Shown piece by piece: positions 10,370 through 20,173 of a stretch of 64,000 nucleotides of DNA. A model generated the notes under the pieces. It was given only the letters and a program-made list of their open reading frames with translations. It was not told where the DNA came from and ran no database searches. Every line of letters starts with the position of its first letter. Within the stretch, counting starts at the first letter, position 1. This DNA comes from Gordionus sp. m RMFG-2023 (taxonomy: Eukaryota; Nematomorpha; Gordioida; Chordodea; Parachordodidae). The stretch is from positions 38,860,508 through 38,924,507 of the forward strand of contig NC_088776.1 of the NCBI RefSeq assembly GCF_954871325.1, in the 5' to 3' direction. The translations under genes were made by a program, and so were the position numbers.

Positions 10370-12970
10370 ATTATCTCATCCTTATGTAAAGTATATGTTC
10401 GTCCGGTAGCAGTTAAAGGACTGACCACATCTAAAATTTGTGATTTACGTATCCACAATTTGTCAATCAAGGAGGGATATGTATAAGAATTTGAGGGTCC
10501 TTGAGGATGCAAAATACTAACTAAAACCTCCTCTTTTTCGATTTATTTATCTAAAACATAGGCCATCCACCATATCCATTTATTTTTTCATATAGTAAAT
10601 TCGCATTAAAATTCGAGTGAAATGTTATATTTAATATTTGCGATTCTGTTGAGCTTGAATAAAATGTTGCTTCAATTTTATCACGAGAAATGAAGTATGA
10701 AATTTTTGCGTTCCTGGATTGTACGCGCTTTATTGAATCTTTCTTCTAAAATTATTTGCTCTTTCCCATATTCGTCTTTCATAGGATAAATCTATTCCTT
10801 AATAAAAAAAAATTATAATATATATTAATAAATATAAATCCTATACCTTTAATATTTTCCTTCAATAGGCAAAAAACTCTTTAGGACAAGTTATTTGTTC
10901 TGAAACATGTCTTTGTAAACTAGCCCTGGCCATTAAACGTATGAGTACCTCTGACCCCCTCACAGACTGATTTGTCATGAGATGTGACCCAGAAATGTTA
11001 CTCAGCTTTTATCCCGAAATCATCTTCATGATGACAAAGATTGATTAAATTTTTCTGATTTTTATATTGTGCTGATGCTCCATCTGAAAAGTAGAAGAAT
11101 TTTTTTGATCGGCATTGAAATTTCTCTGTTAAGTAGCGAACTAAATATTTTTAGAATAAATAAACGGCAATTGTATTATGAAAGTGATAAAGATATTATT
11201 ACGAACAGGGATGCAAGGTTACAGATAAAGAAAAATAGGTGGAATCGGTTCGGGTTCGACTTATTTTTCTTTATCTTAAACCTGGGTTTGTTACTGGGTT
11301 CAGCTCGGGTTTAAGAATTTTTGAATTTATAAAAAAAATTCTATATTTAAATCAATTAAAAAACTAGACATAAATATGGTATAAATAAACTTTTTATTTC
11401 ATTTATAAGCAAAATATAGTTAATACAAAGCATAGTCATGTATCAATTTTAAAAATTTTATTTAAATGTATTTCTTTAAATTAAAAATATCCAATATAAT
11501 AATTTTTACTTTGACTTCATTTTCCTCTATTTAATAATCTTTGAGAATAAGTTAAAAATTAAAAATAAATGGCGTAAATGAATTTAAATGTATAAAATTT
11601 ATTAACACCCCAATAGGAATTCTTAGAGAATAAAAAATTTTAAAAATGGCGTAAATGAATTAAGTTGTTTAAAATTTATTAACACCTCACTAAATTGGAA
11701 ATTAGAAAATATTATAAAATCTCAATTAAATTATTAAGATTTGTATTTACAATTATACAAATATCTTAATATATGATTTTAAACAATACACTGAACCCGG
11801 TTGTACCCTGGTTCAGAAAAATTCCAGGGTTCGGTTCAGAGTTTCGAAAAATTTAACGGAATTCAGGTTCGGTTTGGCTTCAGAATTTTTTCCAAAAACC
11901 CGGGTTTTCTTCACCAGGTTTGGATTCACTTGAATTCCTGATTACGAAACTTAAATGATTTAAATTATTTAAGTGACTTGTAATAAATCACAAGAAGATG
12001 AATGGTAACTTGAGATTTATTCCAATGAAATCCCTGTACTTCATCTTGAACTAGAAAGGGATAATTTTCAGAAAAATCTGCCTGAACGATATTCTCCTTC
12101 ATTTAAATTAATTTTAAGAGAATTCATGAATATGGTTTGCCTGTTATGATTAGTGTAATAGTAAAAATATTTAGCTTTTCGAAAACTATTTCTAAAGAAT
12201 TGGGGTTGATGAAGTGATAGTTAAAAAATCTTTACGATCTGTAGTTACCTTTTGCTTGTAGGTAATATATTCAATATCACTTGTATATAATATTTCACTT
12301 ATCATGGTCTTTAAATTAGAAGATCCAGGGCATTGAGCACAATCACTAAAAAAGCATTTTGGTAATGCTGGATTACAAATTATTTTTGGTAATATATCCC
12401 TATATGCAATCTTAATTAAATCATCATTTAAAATAATTTTGGGCAAACTCATCAGCATTAATTTTATGTTTTGATGAATGGAGCAAACACATATTAAATG
12501 GGTACCATTGCTGCCAATTATATCGGGACGAAGATCAGAAAATTTAGATAATCCAATTTTAATATTTGAATGATTACCTTTAAATTTAAGATATAGCGCT
12601 CGTAAATTAATTAAAATCTTTTTTGGACTTGAATCTTTTCACCATTTTTTATTATAGAAACAAAATCCCTTTTCCCAGGCATCGATCTACTATATTCATC
12701 ATTGCTAAAAAAAAAGGTTTTGACAATAGCAACGGTGGCGGCCTTGTCTTACCGGGTTTAGGATTCGGTGTTGAAAAAACCCCTTTTCTATTATTAAACC
12801 TTGTGATTTATTCGCCATATGATATGAAATATTAAATTCTTTTACAATTTTTCTTACTGTCCAATTTGATGGTAATAATGTTAATAATCTATATTTGTAA
12901 TCGTCAGCTGTGGGAAATTGATATTTATGGTATCTAGAATTTCATCGAATTTTTTATTATTGAAGATAAT
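10370..12970 (-). pseudogene. Transposase of the long-TIR DNA transposon (copy 2)
   Basis: Read on the minus strand, a DDE-type transposase can be followed from end to end. In order: FPTADDYKYRLLTLLPSNWTV with a helix-turn-helix-like VRKIVKEFNIS (about 12920-12820), GLIIEKGF, KKILINLRALYLKFKG, LRPDIIGSNGTHLICVCSIH, CFFSDCAQCPG, SDIEYITYKQ (12458-12192), then ADFSENYPFLVQDEVQGFHW with the first probable catalytic Asp (about 12060), FSDGASAQYKNQKN with the second (about 11070), and finally HPQGPSNSYTYPSLIDKLW and TATGRTYTLHKDE (10500-10390). Stops and frame changes break it, and a hAT MITE interrupts it between the two Asp motifs. I know this domain order from unnamed transposases in other invertebrates but do not assign a superfamily. 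Confidence 0.75.
11206..11940. mobile_element. hAT MITE inside the copy 2 transposase
   Basis: A 735-bp insertion with a perfect 8-bp duplication ATTACGAA at 11198-11205 and 11941-11948. It begins CAGGGATGCAAGG and ends in CAGGAATTCAAG on the reverse strand. Subterminal GGTTCGGGTTC and AACCCGGGTTTT blocks face each other. The interior has a duplicated ATGGCGTAAATGAATT segment and no coding sequence. It is younger than the host transposon because it splits the transposase between its two Asp motifs. Confidence 0.85.
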
Positions 12971-13639
12971 GGTATAATTTAAGTCGTTAAAACTTTTTTT
13001 ACTCTAGATATCTTTTTCTTTGGAATTTCTTTTCACATAAGCGTTTTGTTTTAATGGGAGATTCCCCTTTTAATTGTAGGGATATATTAATGTTATCAAT
13101 AGCCTCTTAATTAATTATATGAGAGGGAAAATCAATATCTACATGTCATTTGAAGTAAAGAATGTTTTCTAATTTTTGTCGGCATGAAGAGCATATTAAC
13201 ATATTTAATTTGATTGGTAATTTTTTGGGGGTCATCCAGGGTAGAATCTTTCTTAGATTCTTGCGATAATAAGCATGTCTTTGTAAATTAAATGGGTTGC
13301 AACATTTTATATTTTAACATTTGGTACGTCCATTTGTGATATGGGAAAATTTTTTAATTGATCTGCACCTAGAAGAATAAATGTTTTTGCACTCTCCAAA
13401 TCCCGAACGTTATTAATAGACAGACGATAAAGTAATAAGCTGCAGACAGGTTGAATTATTTAAAATTAATCTGAACGGGCAAGTTAAAAATATTATGCAG
13501 AGAGATCGTTTAAAAATTTTATTTTGTAAAATATAATCGATAATGCCTAATAAAATATTCTTTTTTAATGCAGCTGTTATACATGATCGAGCTTATAAGT
13601 CATTCGCTATAGTAGCAAAGTAGAGAAAAAAATGTAAAA

Positions 13640-13890
13640 CTTTTTAAAGATGTTGGGGGGGGGGGGCAGAACTGAAAATTTTTATCATATTTCTTATAAC
13701 ATATTAATATTTTCATTTTCCTTAAGAATAATAGAAATATTTAGAGCAGTGACCGTAGGCAGTTCAACCGTCGGGGAGGGGGAGGAATCGGTTGAGTTCA
13801 ATGGTCCGGGATTTTCGGAGGGTGATAGAGGGACCAGATTTTGCAGGCTTGGTCATAGTACTAAATACTATAAAAAAGAAAAGGGGTAAG
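13640..13890 (+). other. G-run and possible CCHC-like fragment
   Basis: A run of about 13 G (13653-13666) is followed by a GC-richer open stretch ending RFCRLGHSTKYYKKEKG. This looks like a decayed zinc knuckle of gag type (the C..GHS...C pattern is only partial). It could be a scrap of retroelement or chance coding. It lies within copy 2 of the long-TIR transposon. Confidence 0.25.
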
Positions 13891-14009
13891 TACCATCGGT
13901 TATTCATTATAAGATGACAGCAGCCCCTTAGTGGGTTGTTTACATAACCGTGACGGCAACCAACGCCCCGGAAGTTCAGTTCGGATTTTCCTAATTAAAA
14001 GTGAAAATG

Positions 14010-14395
14010 AAATGGAACTGCATTTGCCGCACCGCAGGATCAGTGCGGATTTAAAACTTTAGTTAACTCAAAAAAATATATGGAACAGTTTGCTCGTTTG
14101 CTCCGCACAGCAGTAATAGTCCGGATTTACAACTTAAGTTAAATTGAAAAATAACGAACGACGTTCGCCGACCGCTGGATTAGAGCGTTGAGTCCAAAAT
14201 TACATCATAAGGAACGGCATTCGCCGTACCACAGGATTAGATTTAAGTCCTAAATTAATTGATAAATAAGAAATGGTATACGCCACACCGCAGGATTAGA
14301 ACGGATTTAAGTCCATAATTAAATTAAAAAAATATATAAGGAGCGGCATTCGCCACACCACAGTATTAGTGAGGATTTAAATTTATCTAATCGAG
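14010..14395. repeat. Minisatellite, about six units of 55-73 bp
   Basis: Units begin near 14015, 14081, 14154, 14209, 14268 and 14338. Each has a GGAACGGCATTCGCC-like start, an ACCGCAGGATTAG-like middle and an ATTTAAGTCC...AATTAAATT tail. The units differ in length and have diverged, so the array is not recent. It lies just inside the right arm of the long-TIR transposon, on the side upstream of its transposase. Confidence 0.8.
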
Positions 14396-15379
14396 TTGTC
14401 ACGGTCGATGGTATATGGGGTAAGTAAAATCTAGTCGCAAATGATTTATTGAATTTCAGTAAGTAAAACAAATTTTTCGTCGTAGTTTACATAAAAAAAA
14501 TGATGCCGATTACATAATTTTTACCTATATATATATACCAAAAGTGGGTTGACAACAACTATTGTTCTTGCCATAAAAGAAATAACTATTTTCACAGTAT
14601 AGTACTATTATAAAAGATTTCATACTTATTCGCCGTTCTTAAATCTGGCTTGGACCAGTTTCAAGTGGTTTTTGGTCAAGAAAAAAAAGTCATAACAAGG
14701 TTTTATAAATTTTAATGTCGCGTAAAAAAAAAGAATGTAAAGAAAAATGATATACAAAAACAAAAAAGATAACTGATAAAAAAACGTGGGGGAGATTGCG
14801 AAAGAAAAACGGTTTATATTCCCTTTTCTTTAAACACAACAATAATAATTTTCAACCATTAACGCCATCTATTTTTTTAATTTTTGGTAAAAATGTATAG
14901 GAAAAGTCGATAGCGTCGCCAAGGTTTTGACATCCTATATATATTTATAAAAGATGTCTAAATAAAAAGCAAAAAAAAATTCGAAAACAAACTCCTTTTT
15001 TTACTTAAAAATACAGGTAAACTGGAAGTTAAAGGCTCAAATTAGTGCCAATTTTTATTGTTTTTTGATAGCCCTTTAGAGATTTTTTTAAACTACAATA
15101 TATATTATATTACTATAAATAGTTTTGAGGTCTAAGCATTCTAAAAATTTCACAGATTTCAAAGTGGCCTATTTTGCACCTATGAGCCCCTATATCTCGG
15201 AAACCAGGTGTGTTAGCAAGTTAAAATAATCGGCTTTCTCATTTTTTTTACCTATCTAAATAATTCCAAAAATTTTGAATAATTTTAAATGGGGTCAGCC
15301 CAAAATATGCCTTTTTTGATCGATTTGACATGGAATGACCCTTATATCATATACATATTAGATCATGCAAATGGTTTCA

Positions 15380-15745
15380 CCGTACAGTATTTATTGTATA
15401 GATGAGATTGTGTATCTCTAAAATTTCCAATAAAGTAACCAATGCCTTTATTATCATTTAAAACGTTGATAGCAGAGGTAAGAGTGTCAATTGATGCCAA
15501 ATATAGAGAAAAATGTCGCAAGAGGCTGACATGTCTCATTTTGCAGAATGCAATAAGACATGATTTAATACACATTGATCTAAGTATAGTACAAAGGCAC
15601 AATGCAAAAATATTGGAGGTAAATTTGGTTACTGAAGTGATTTGTACTAAATTGTGTTTATGTTTTACATCTAAAAATGATTGTTTTAAATATTTCATGA
15701 AAATTAGTGATATTATATCATTCATAAAATAATAATATTTTTTAC
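15380..15745. other. Unassigned stretch open on both strands
   Basis: Both strands are open for about 300 bases between the long-TIR transposon and hAT-A. The plus frame (15442-15732) has EKCRKRLTCLILQNAIRHDL. The minus frame (15363-15821) has CKMRHVSLLRHFSLYLASID. Neither recalls a family I know, and part of the minus frame is hAT end sequence. It has somewhat higher coding complexity than its surroundings, so an old transposase scrap is possible. Confidence 0.25.
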
Positions 15746-15766
15746 ATGCATTGTGTATATTTAAAT

Positions 15767-16547
15767 CAGGGTTGGCAAGTCGGTCAATTGACCAGTCAAA
15801 TTCAGTCAATTGACTGGTCAATTGACCCTAGAAGTATTTGACCTGTCAAATACGGTCAAATACTCTAAAAAATTTAAATGAAAAATAAATTAAAAATATG
15901 TTTAAAAAATGGAAAAACGATGTAAATACATGTGATCACAATGTTTGCTTATTTTTTGTGTCCACAATATCAAGAGGAAAACTCACAAGTATGTGATATA
16001 ATTCAAGAATTAGCTATTTTACAAGGTAGTGATGACCAAAATATTTTAAGTGATATAATTAATTTCAGAAGCAAAAACAGCATGTTTAATATAGCAAATT
16101 ATGTGGAAAGTAACCAGAAACAATCAATTCCGACCTAGTTAATAGATTAAACTTTGTCCACCCTGCCCATTAAGAGACTAACAATTCCTAGTTCTACTTC
16201 TCCTTTAGAAAGAAATAGGTCGATTTGCGTTAATATTCTTATGAAAATGGAAATCGATTGAAGATCTAAGACATCAGGAAAATTGATTAAAAAATATTAA
16301 AGAAAATGATAATATTGAATATGAATCAGAACAAAACTCTGCTACAGAGAGCTACATGTTAGTTATTGAATGACAATGAATTTAAAAAATTAATATTATA
16401 GATTCATTTTACTATTATATTCAAAATAAAGTTAATATTAACTTAAAAAAACATATATTTGAATTTGACCCCATTTGACCATATTTGACCTGTCAAATAT
16501 CGGTCAATTGACCGAAACGTATTTGACCGGTCAAATGCACAACCCTG
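15767..16547 (+). mobile_element. hAT family A, internally deleted copy 1
   Basis: The ends CAGGGTTGGCAAGTCGG and, reversed, CAGGGTTGTGCATTTGACC are hAT-type. Both subterminal regions are packed with TCAATTGACC and TATTTGACC motifs, likely transposase-binding sites. The flanks ATTTAAAT and ATTTATAC agree only in part, so the 8-bp duplication has decayed or is uncertain. It encodes only transposase scraps. At 781 bp it is close in length to copy 2 (18211-23667) once nested insertions are subtracted, so both appear to be the same non-autonomous derivative. Confidence 0.8.
15932..16270 (+). pseudogene. hAT-A transposase C-terminal scrap
   Basis: The open piece 15932-16138 starts at FLCPQYQEE, matching the LLDPQYQGE of the copy at 23259-23624. 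This is the LLDPRY/F motif that opens the last third of hAT transposases. Further on, IPSSTSPLERNRS corresponds to the IP.SSA..ERNWS part of the hAT dimerisation domain, with stops and frame changes around it. The N-terminal finger and the catalytic region are missing. Confidence 0.65.
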
Positions 16548-16841
16548 ATTTATACAAACACTAAATTTTTTTTGGGCATTTTAGGAATTTTTTTGTTAGT
16601 TATACAACCCCCCCTCCCAAAAAAAAAAAATTGGATACTTTATTACATAAGTAGAAAAATTTTTTTATTTTAACTAGAACGTAAATGACATTCATTCAAA
16701 TGTTTAATGAAAAAGATCAGTTTATAATCTCATTATTTTGTTATTTAGCATGAAATAAGTTCAAAAGTATGCCCTATCTGTCAAATTTTATTATAAGAGG
16801 CTGGCCCTAGACACCAAATAATGTTAATAATTTTTGAAGTA

Positions 16842-17464
16842 ACCTGAGTTATCAGCTTCAAGTTCTAGTTTAAATTTGTTAAGCTCTTGGTCCAATTTTT
16901 TTAAGTGTTTAGAGAAGAGTTGGTATATTTTCTCTGACAACTGAGACTTTTCATCAGCCTCTTCATAGACTTTCTTGAATTCACCTTGCATTTTGTCATA
17001 ATCTTTTTCCCTATCCTCAGATTTCATTCTTTTAGCATGGGAAAAAAAGTTTTCCACTTTGTGATCAAGAGAGTCCATACTGTTTTGAACCTTGATGAAA
17101 AAATCATTTAATATTTTTTTCTAATACCCAATTTTCTAAATATTAGTTAATTTAAAAAACATTTTACTCATAATATCAATAATTCTATTTAATTTTTACA
17201 ATCAGAAGCATGCAATAATGTTTATTATAAGATATCAATGACCTAATGTGATAAATAAAAATCTTAGTATTATTAAGAAATATAATTCATTGGTATATTA
17301 ATATCAATTTATTCTGGGGTAAGAAACGTATATGTAAAGCGAATTAATTTAAAATTATCTATTATATATACCTGCAAGTCCATTTCCCGCATTTCGGTTA
17401 ATCTGTCTCTTAGTTCATCGGGTAAATGTTCGATAAGCTCAATATAATCCTCTAAATAGAGCAT
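16842..17464 (-). CDS. ING3: ING3-like inhibitor-of-growth protein, exons 1 and 2
   Basis: ING3 proteins are chromatin readers of NuA4/TIP60-type acetyltransferase complexes, with an N-terminal ING domain and a C-terminal PHD finger. Exon 1 (17464 to 17372, 31 codons) begins MLYLEDYIELIEHLP and ends TEMREMDLQ, then GT of a 281-bp intron that ends in TTTCATCAAG. Exon 2 (17090 to about 16842) continues in phase: VQNSMDSLDHKVENFF, EADEKSQL, HLKKLDQELNKFKLELEADN. These are the family's conserved blocks. The exon 2 donor is taken at CAG/GTTACT, a weak match beyond GT; reading on gives a stop within a few codons. The ATG is fixed by the family's invariant MLYLEDY start. No PHD finger was found to the left, so the rest lies beyond a long intron or outside the window, or the copy is partial. 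Confidence 0.88.
17091..17371 (-). other. Intron 1 of the ING3-like gene
   Basis: A 281-bp phase-0 intron, GTATATATAA at the donor and CATCAAG at the acceptor on the minus strand. It is AT-rich with no repeat recognised. It is the clearest spliceosomal intron of a host gene in the window. Confidence 0.8.
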
Positions 17465-18123
17465 TTGGATTTTTTAGTTTGTTAATAAATATGTAGAATA
17501 TTTCATTAAAAAAAAGTAATGTAACAGCTGTTATGTTATGTATATTGTTAATTGACAGCTACTTAGTAATGACCGTAAAATGTCTTATAATAAAGAATGC
17601 ACATAAAACAAAGGTAATTATGAAATTTAAAAAATAATTTCTCGAACATTGGTTTATGTTTTTATAAAAATATTAGATGATGTACAAAGGAAAAATATTT
17701 TATAGATAGGAGTGGCGGATCTGGATGGCGTAGTCATTTTTTCATTGAACAGGCACGGTCTTGTCCCTTGTCTATGATAAGTTTTGTTGGAAATTTTTGC
17801 TTAAGATTTCATTTCTTCATTTTATTTTATTTTTTTAATTTTTCATCGCTTTTCCAAGATATGTGGTATCTATTAAATATCATGTTCCGTGATGTTTGAA
17901 CTAAGTCATCTTAACAAAACAACATGTCATCGCTACCCTATGCCTTAGCTTCGTCATGTCCTAGCTATATCATGTCTTCTCTACGTCGTAATAGTTTTTA
18001 GAGGTTTATTTCCACATTATTTTTTTTGAAATAATTGAGGAAAATTAAAAATCGGAAATTATTTGCAAGAATGAAAAAAGTATTAAAGACTTAATCAAAC
18101 AGGCAAAAGAGAATTTAGAATGA
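17465..18123 (-). promoter_or_regulatory. Upstream region of the ING3-like gene
   Basis: This unoccupied stretch lies directly upstream of the ING3 start codon and should hold its 5' leader and promoter. No TATA box, initiator or CpG cluster stands out in the AT-rich background, and no divergent gene was seen. The assignment rests only on position. Confidence 0.35.
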
Positions 18124-18229
18124 GCCAGAGAAAAGAGATCTAGAAGTTTAAAGTAGGGTTGTGTATTTGACATTTAGTAAGGCAGAGAAAAGAGACCTAG
18201 CAGTTTAAAGTAGGGTTGTGTATTTGACT
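18124..18229. repeat. Tandem duplication of a transposon-host junction
   Basis: Two copies of about 46 bp (near 18124-18171 and 18181-18229) share CAGAGAAAAGAGA, AGTTTAAAG and TAGGGTTGTGTATTTGAC. Each holds the target duplication GTTTAAAG followed by the hAT-A end, so the junction itself was duplicated after the insertion. Confidence 0.75.
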
Positions 18230-19532
18230 TGTCAAATACTATTCGGCCAACTGACCGATATTTGACCCAAATATGGTAAAATTCAAATATATGTTTTTTA
18301 AATCAATATCAATTTTATTTTGTAGATAATAGTAAAATTAGTGCTGCAAACATTTCTAAAAAATCGAACGCGTTCGCTTCTTTTAAAAATACAAATTTTT
18401 ATGATAAATTTTATTTTATTTTTTAATTTAATATAAATTAATGTCTTATATTTTTTTAACATAATATACTAGCCATAATATAGTTTGATAATATAATTAT
18501 AAATACAATATAAAAGAGCCAATAAAAAATATTTTTTTATAAAAAATTTATCTTATTAATTTTAAATAACAATTGTTTTCAAAATTTTTATCTGATAGAG
18601 AGGAACGCTTGGCAGTTAATACGGCATTAGCTATATTAAAAACGCACTCAGAGTGGCAGATAAGATGATTGCGGTATTATACTTAATAAACAACTTTTTT
18701 AACACAGGGAATTTATTAATATTTATTGTTTTGTCCTTTTACTTCAAATTGAGATAAGTTATCCTCCTCCAATCCATCCTCTGCTTCCTCGTCCAAAAAA
18801 AGGATATCTCGAAATTAACAGTTCTTGCCAGAGACTGACGAACTTTAAACATGAAGGCCCTTTTTTTTGACTAAAGCGTTCCAATTTACCGTTCGTTTAA
18901 TTTTAAAAACACTTTTTATTTTTATTTATTTGAAAAATTTAATATTAATTCCAATTTTTTAAGAACAAAGTCTTATATTTTTTAATCAGCAGTTTTTCCT
19001 TTCTCACATTTCAATTTTTTTAACATGCCATTATAGTTTATTAAATTTATTGTTTATATTTAATTTTAATAGATTAGCATAAGGATGGTTATTAATTCAT
19101 CATCACATCTGATTCTGAAAATTTAAGATCAGATGAATTAACATTACCATGGCCCAAATATGATAAATATTTTATAGTATCATCCTATATTGAAGGAACT
19201 AATTCAATACTTACCAAATGTATAATCTGCACAAAAAGTATTAAGTTTCAAAATTAAAATAAATTAGTGGCCTAAATTATGGTCAACCATTGATAGACAC
19301 AGTATTAAATGGTATTAATAAAAGGTATAAACCTATCACTATCAAATTAATTATAGTTATTTTTTTTTTAAAGATTTAAACATATATATATATATGAAGA
19401 TCAGTATGTTCTTTCTACAATTATACATCCAGTGTTCAAGCTTCAAAGGCCATGGATAAGACTTCGAATGAACAAACTTATAACGTTAACAAAAAAATGC
19501 AATGAAAACCCTAGAAATGATAATGCAAGAAC

Positions 19533-19834
19533 CAGGGACCTGTAGATATACCATTTGCACGGCCTGGCCCGAATTTTTTTTCAAAATTTTTTTTCGGCTC
19601 GGCCCGGATTTTTAAAATTTTAGTGCCGGGTCGTATTTTAATTTTTTAAAATATACCCTGGCCTGGCCATATATTTCAAAACCAAATTTTTGAAATCGCC
19701 ATTATTAACTATAAAAATCAAAAATAAATATAATATATTTTTAAAAATTCGGGCCGAGCTGAAAATAATTTTGAAAAAAAAAATCCGGGCCGAGCCGAGC
19801 CGGGCTGTGCAAATGGTATCTCTGCAGGTCTCTG
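19533..19834. mobile_element. GC-rich hAT MITE (GAGACCTGCAG family), copy 1
   Basis: The ends CAGGGACCTGTAGATATACC and, reversed, CAGAGACCTGCAGAGATACC are hAT-like. Long CGGCCCGG and CCGGGCCGAG blocks flank an AT-rich core. Relatives are at 33634-34052 and 49677-49993. The flanks are GCAAGAAC on the left and GTTCTTGC on the right, which is inverted, not direct; the surrounding palindrome explains this. Confidence 0.75.
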
Positions 19835-20173
19835 GTTCTTGCATTATCACTAGGGTTTTCAATGCATCTTTTCGTTAACGGTATAAGTAATTTTTTATAG
19901 GTTCATTATGTGGAAATCTTATCCATGGCCTTTAAAGCTTGAATACTGGATGTATAATTGTAGAAAGAACATACTGATCTTCATATATATATATATATAT
20001 ATGTTCAAATCTTTAAAAAATAAAATATCTGTAATTAATTTGATAGTGATAGGTTTATACCTTTTATTAATCCCATTTAATACTGTGTCTATCAATGGTT
20101 GACCATAATTTAACCACTAATTTATTTTAATTTTAAAATAACTATCGTTATTATTGATTTTGAAACCGAATAC

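Larger units (their letters stand above)
9555..15345 (-). mobile_element. Long-TIR DNA transposon, copy 2
   Basis: Inverted arms of about 475 bp, 9560-10035 and 14870-15345, enclose a minus-strand transposase. Paired landmarks include AAATCAAATCGATCAA at the tips, ATGAGAAAGCCG, CACACCTGGTT and ATAGATGGCG at the inner limits. The right end GATTTGACATGGAATGACCC is identical to that of copy 1. Inside are a hAT MITE (11206-11940), a G-run and CCHC-like patch (13640-13890) and a minisatellite (14010-14395). No target duplication was recognised. Confidence 0.8.

Noticed and set aside
1613-15345. Reading the long-inverted-repeat elements as Polintons
   Set aside because: They are only about 4-6 kb, their tips read GGGTCATTCC, not AG/CT, and the protein is a single DDE-type transposase. 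No polymerase, capsid or packaging gene is seen.
19638-20102. Open frames over the palindrome centre as genes
   Set aside because: They run through mirrored MITE and hAT sequence and have no conserved motif; both strands are open because the DNA is nearly symmetric.
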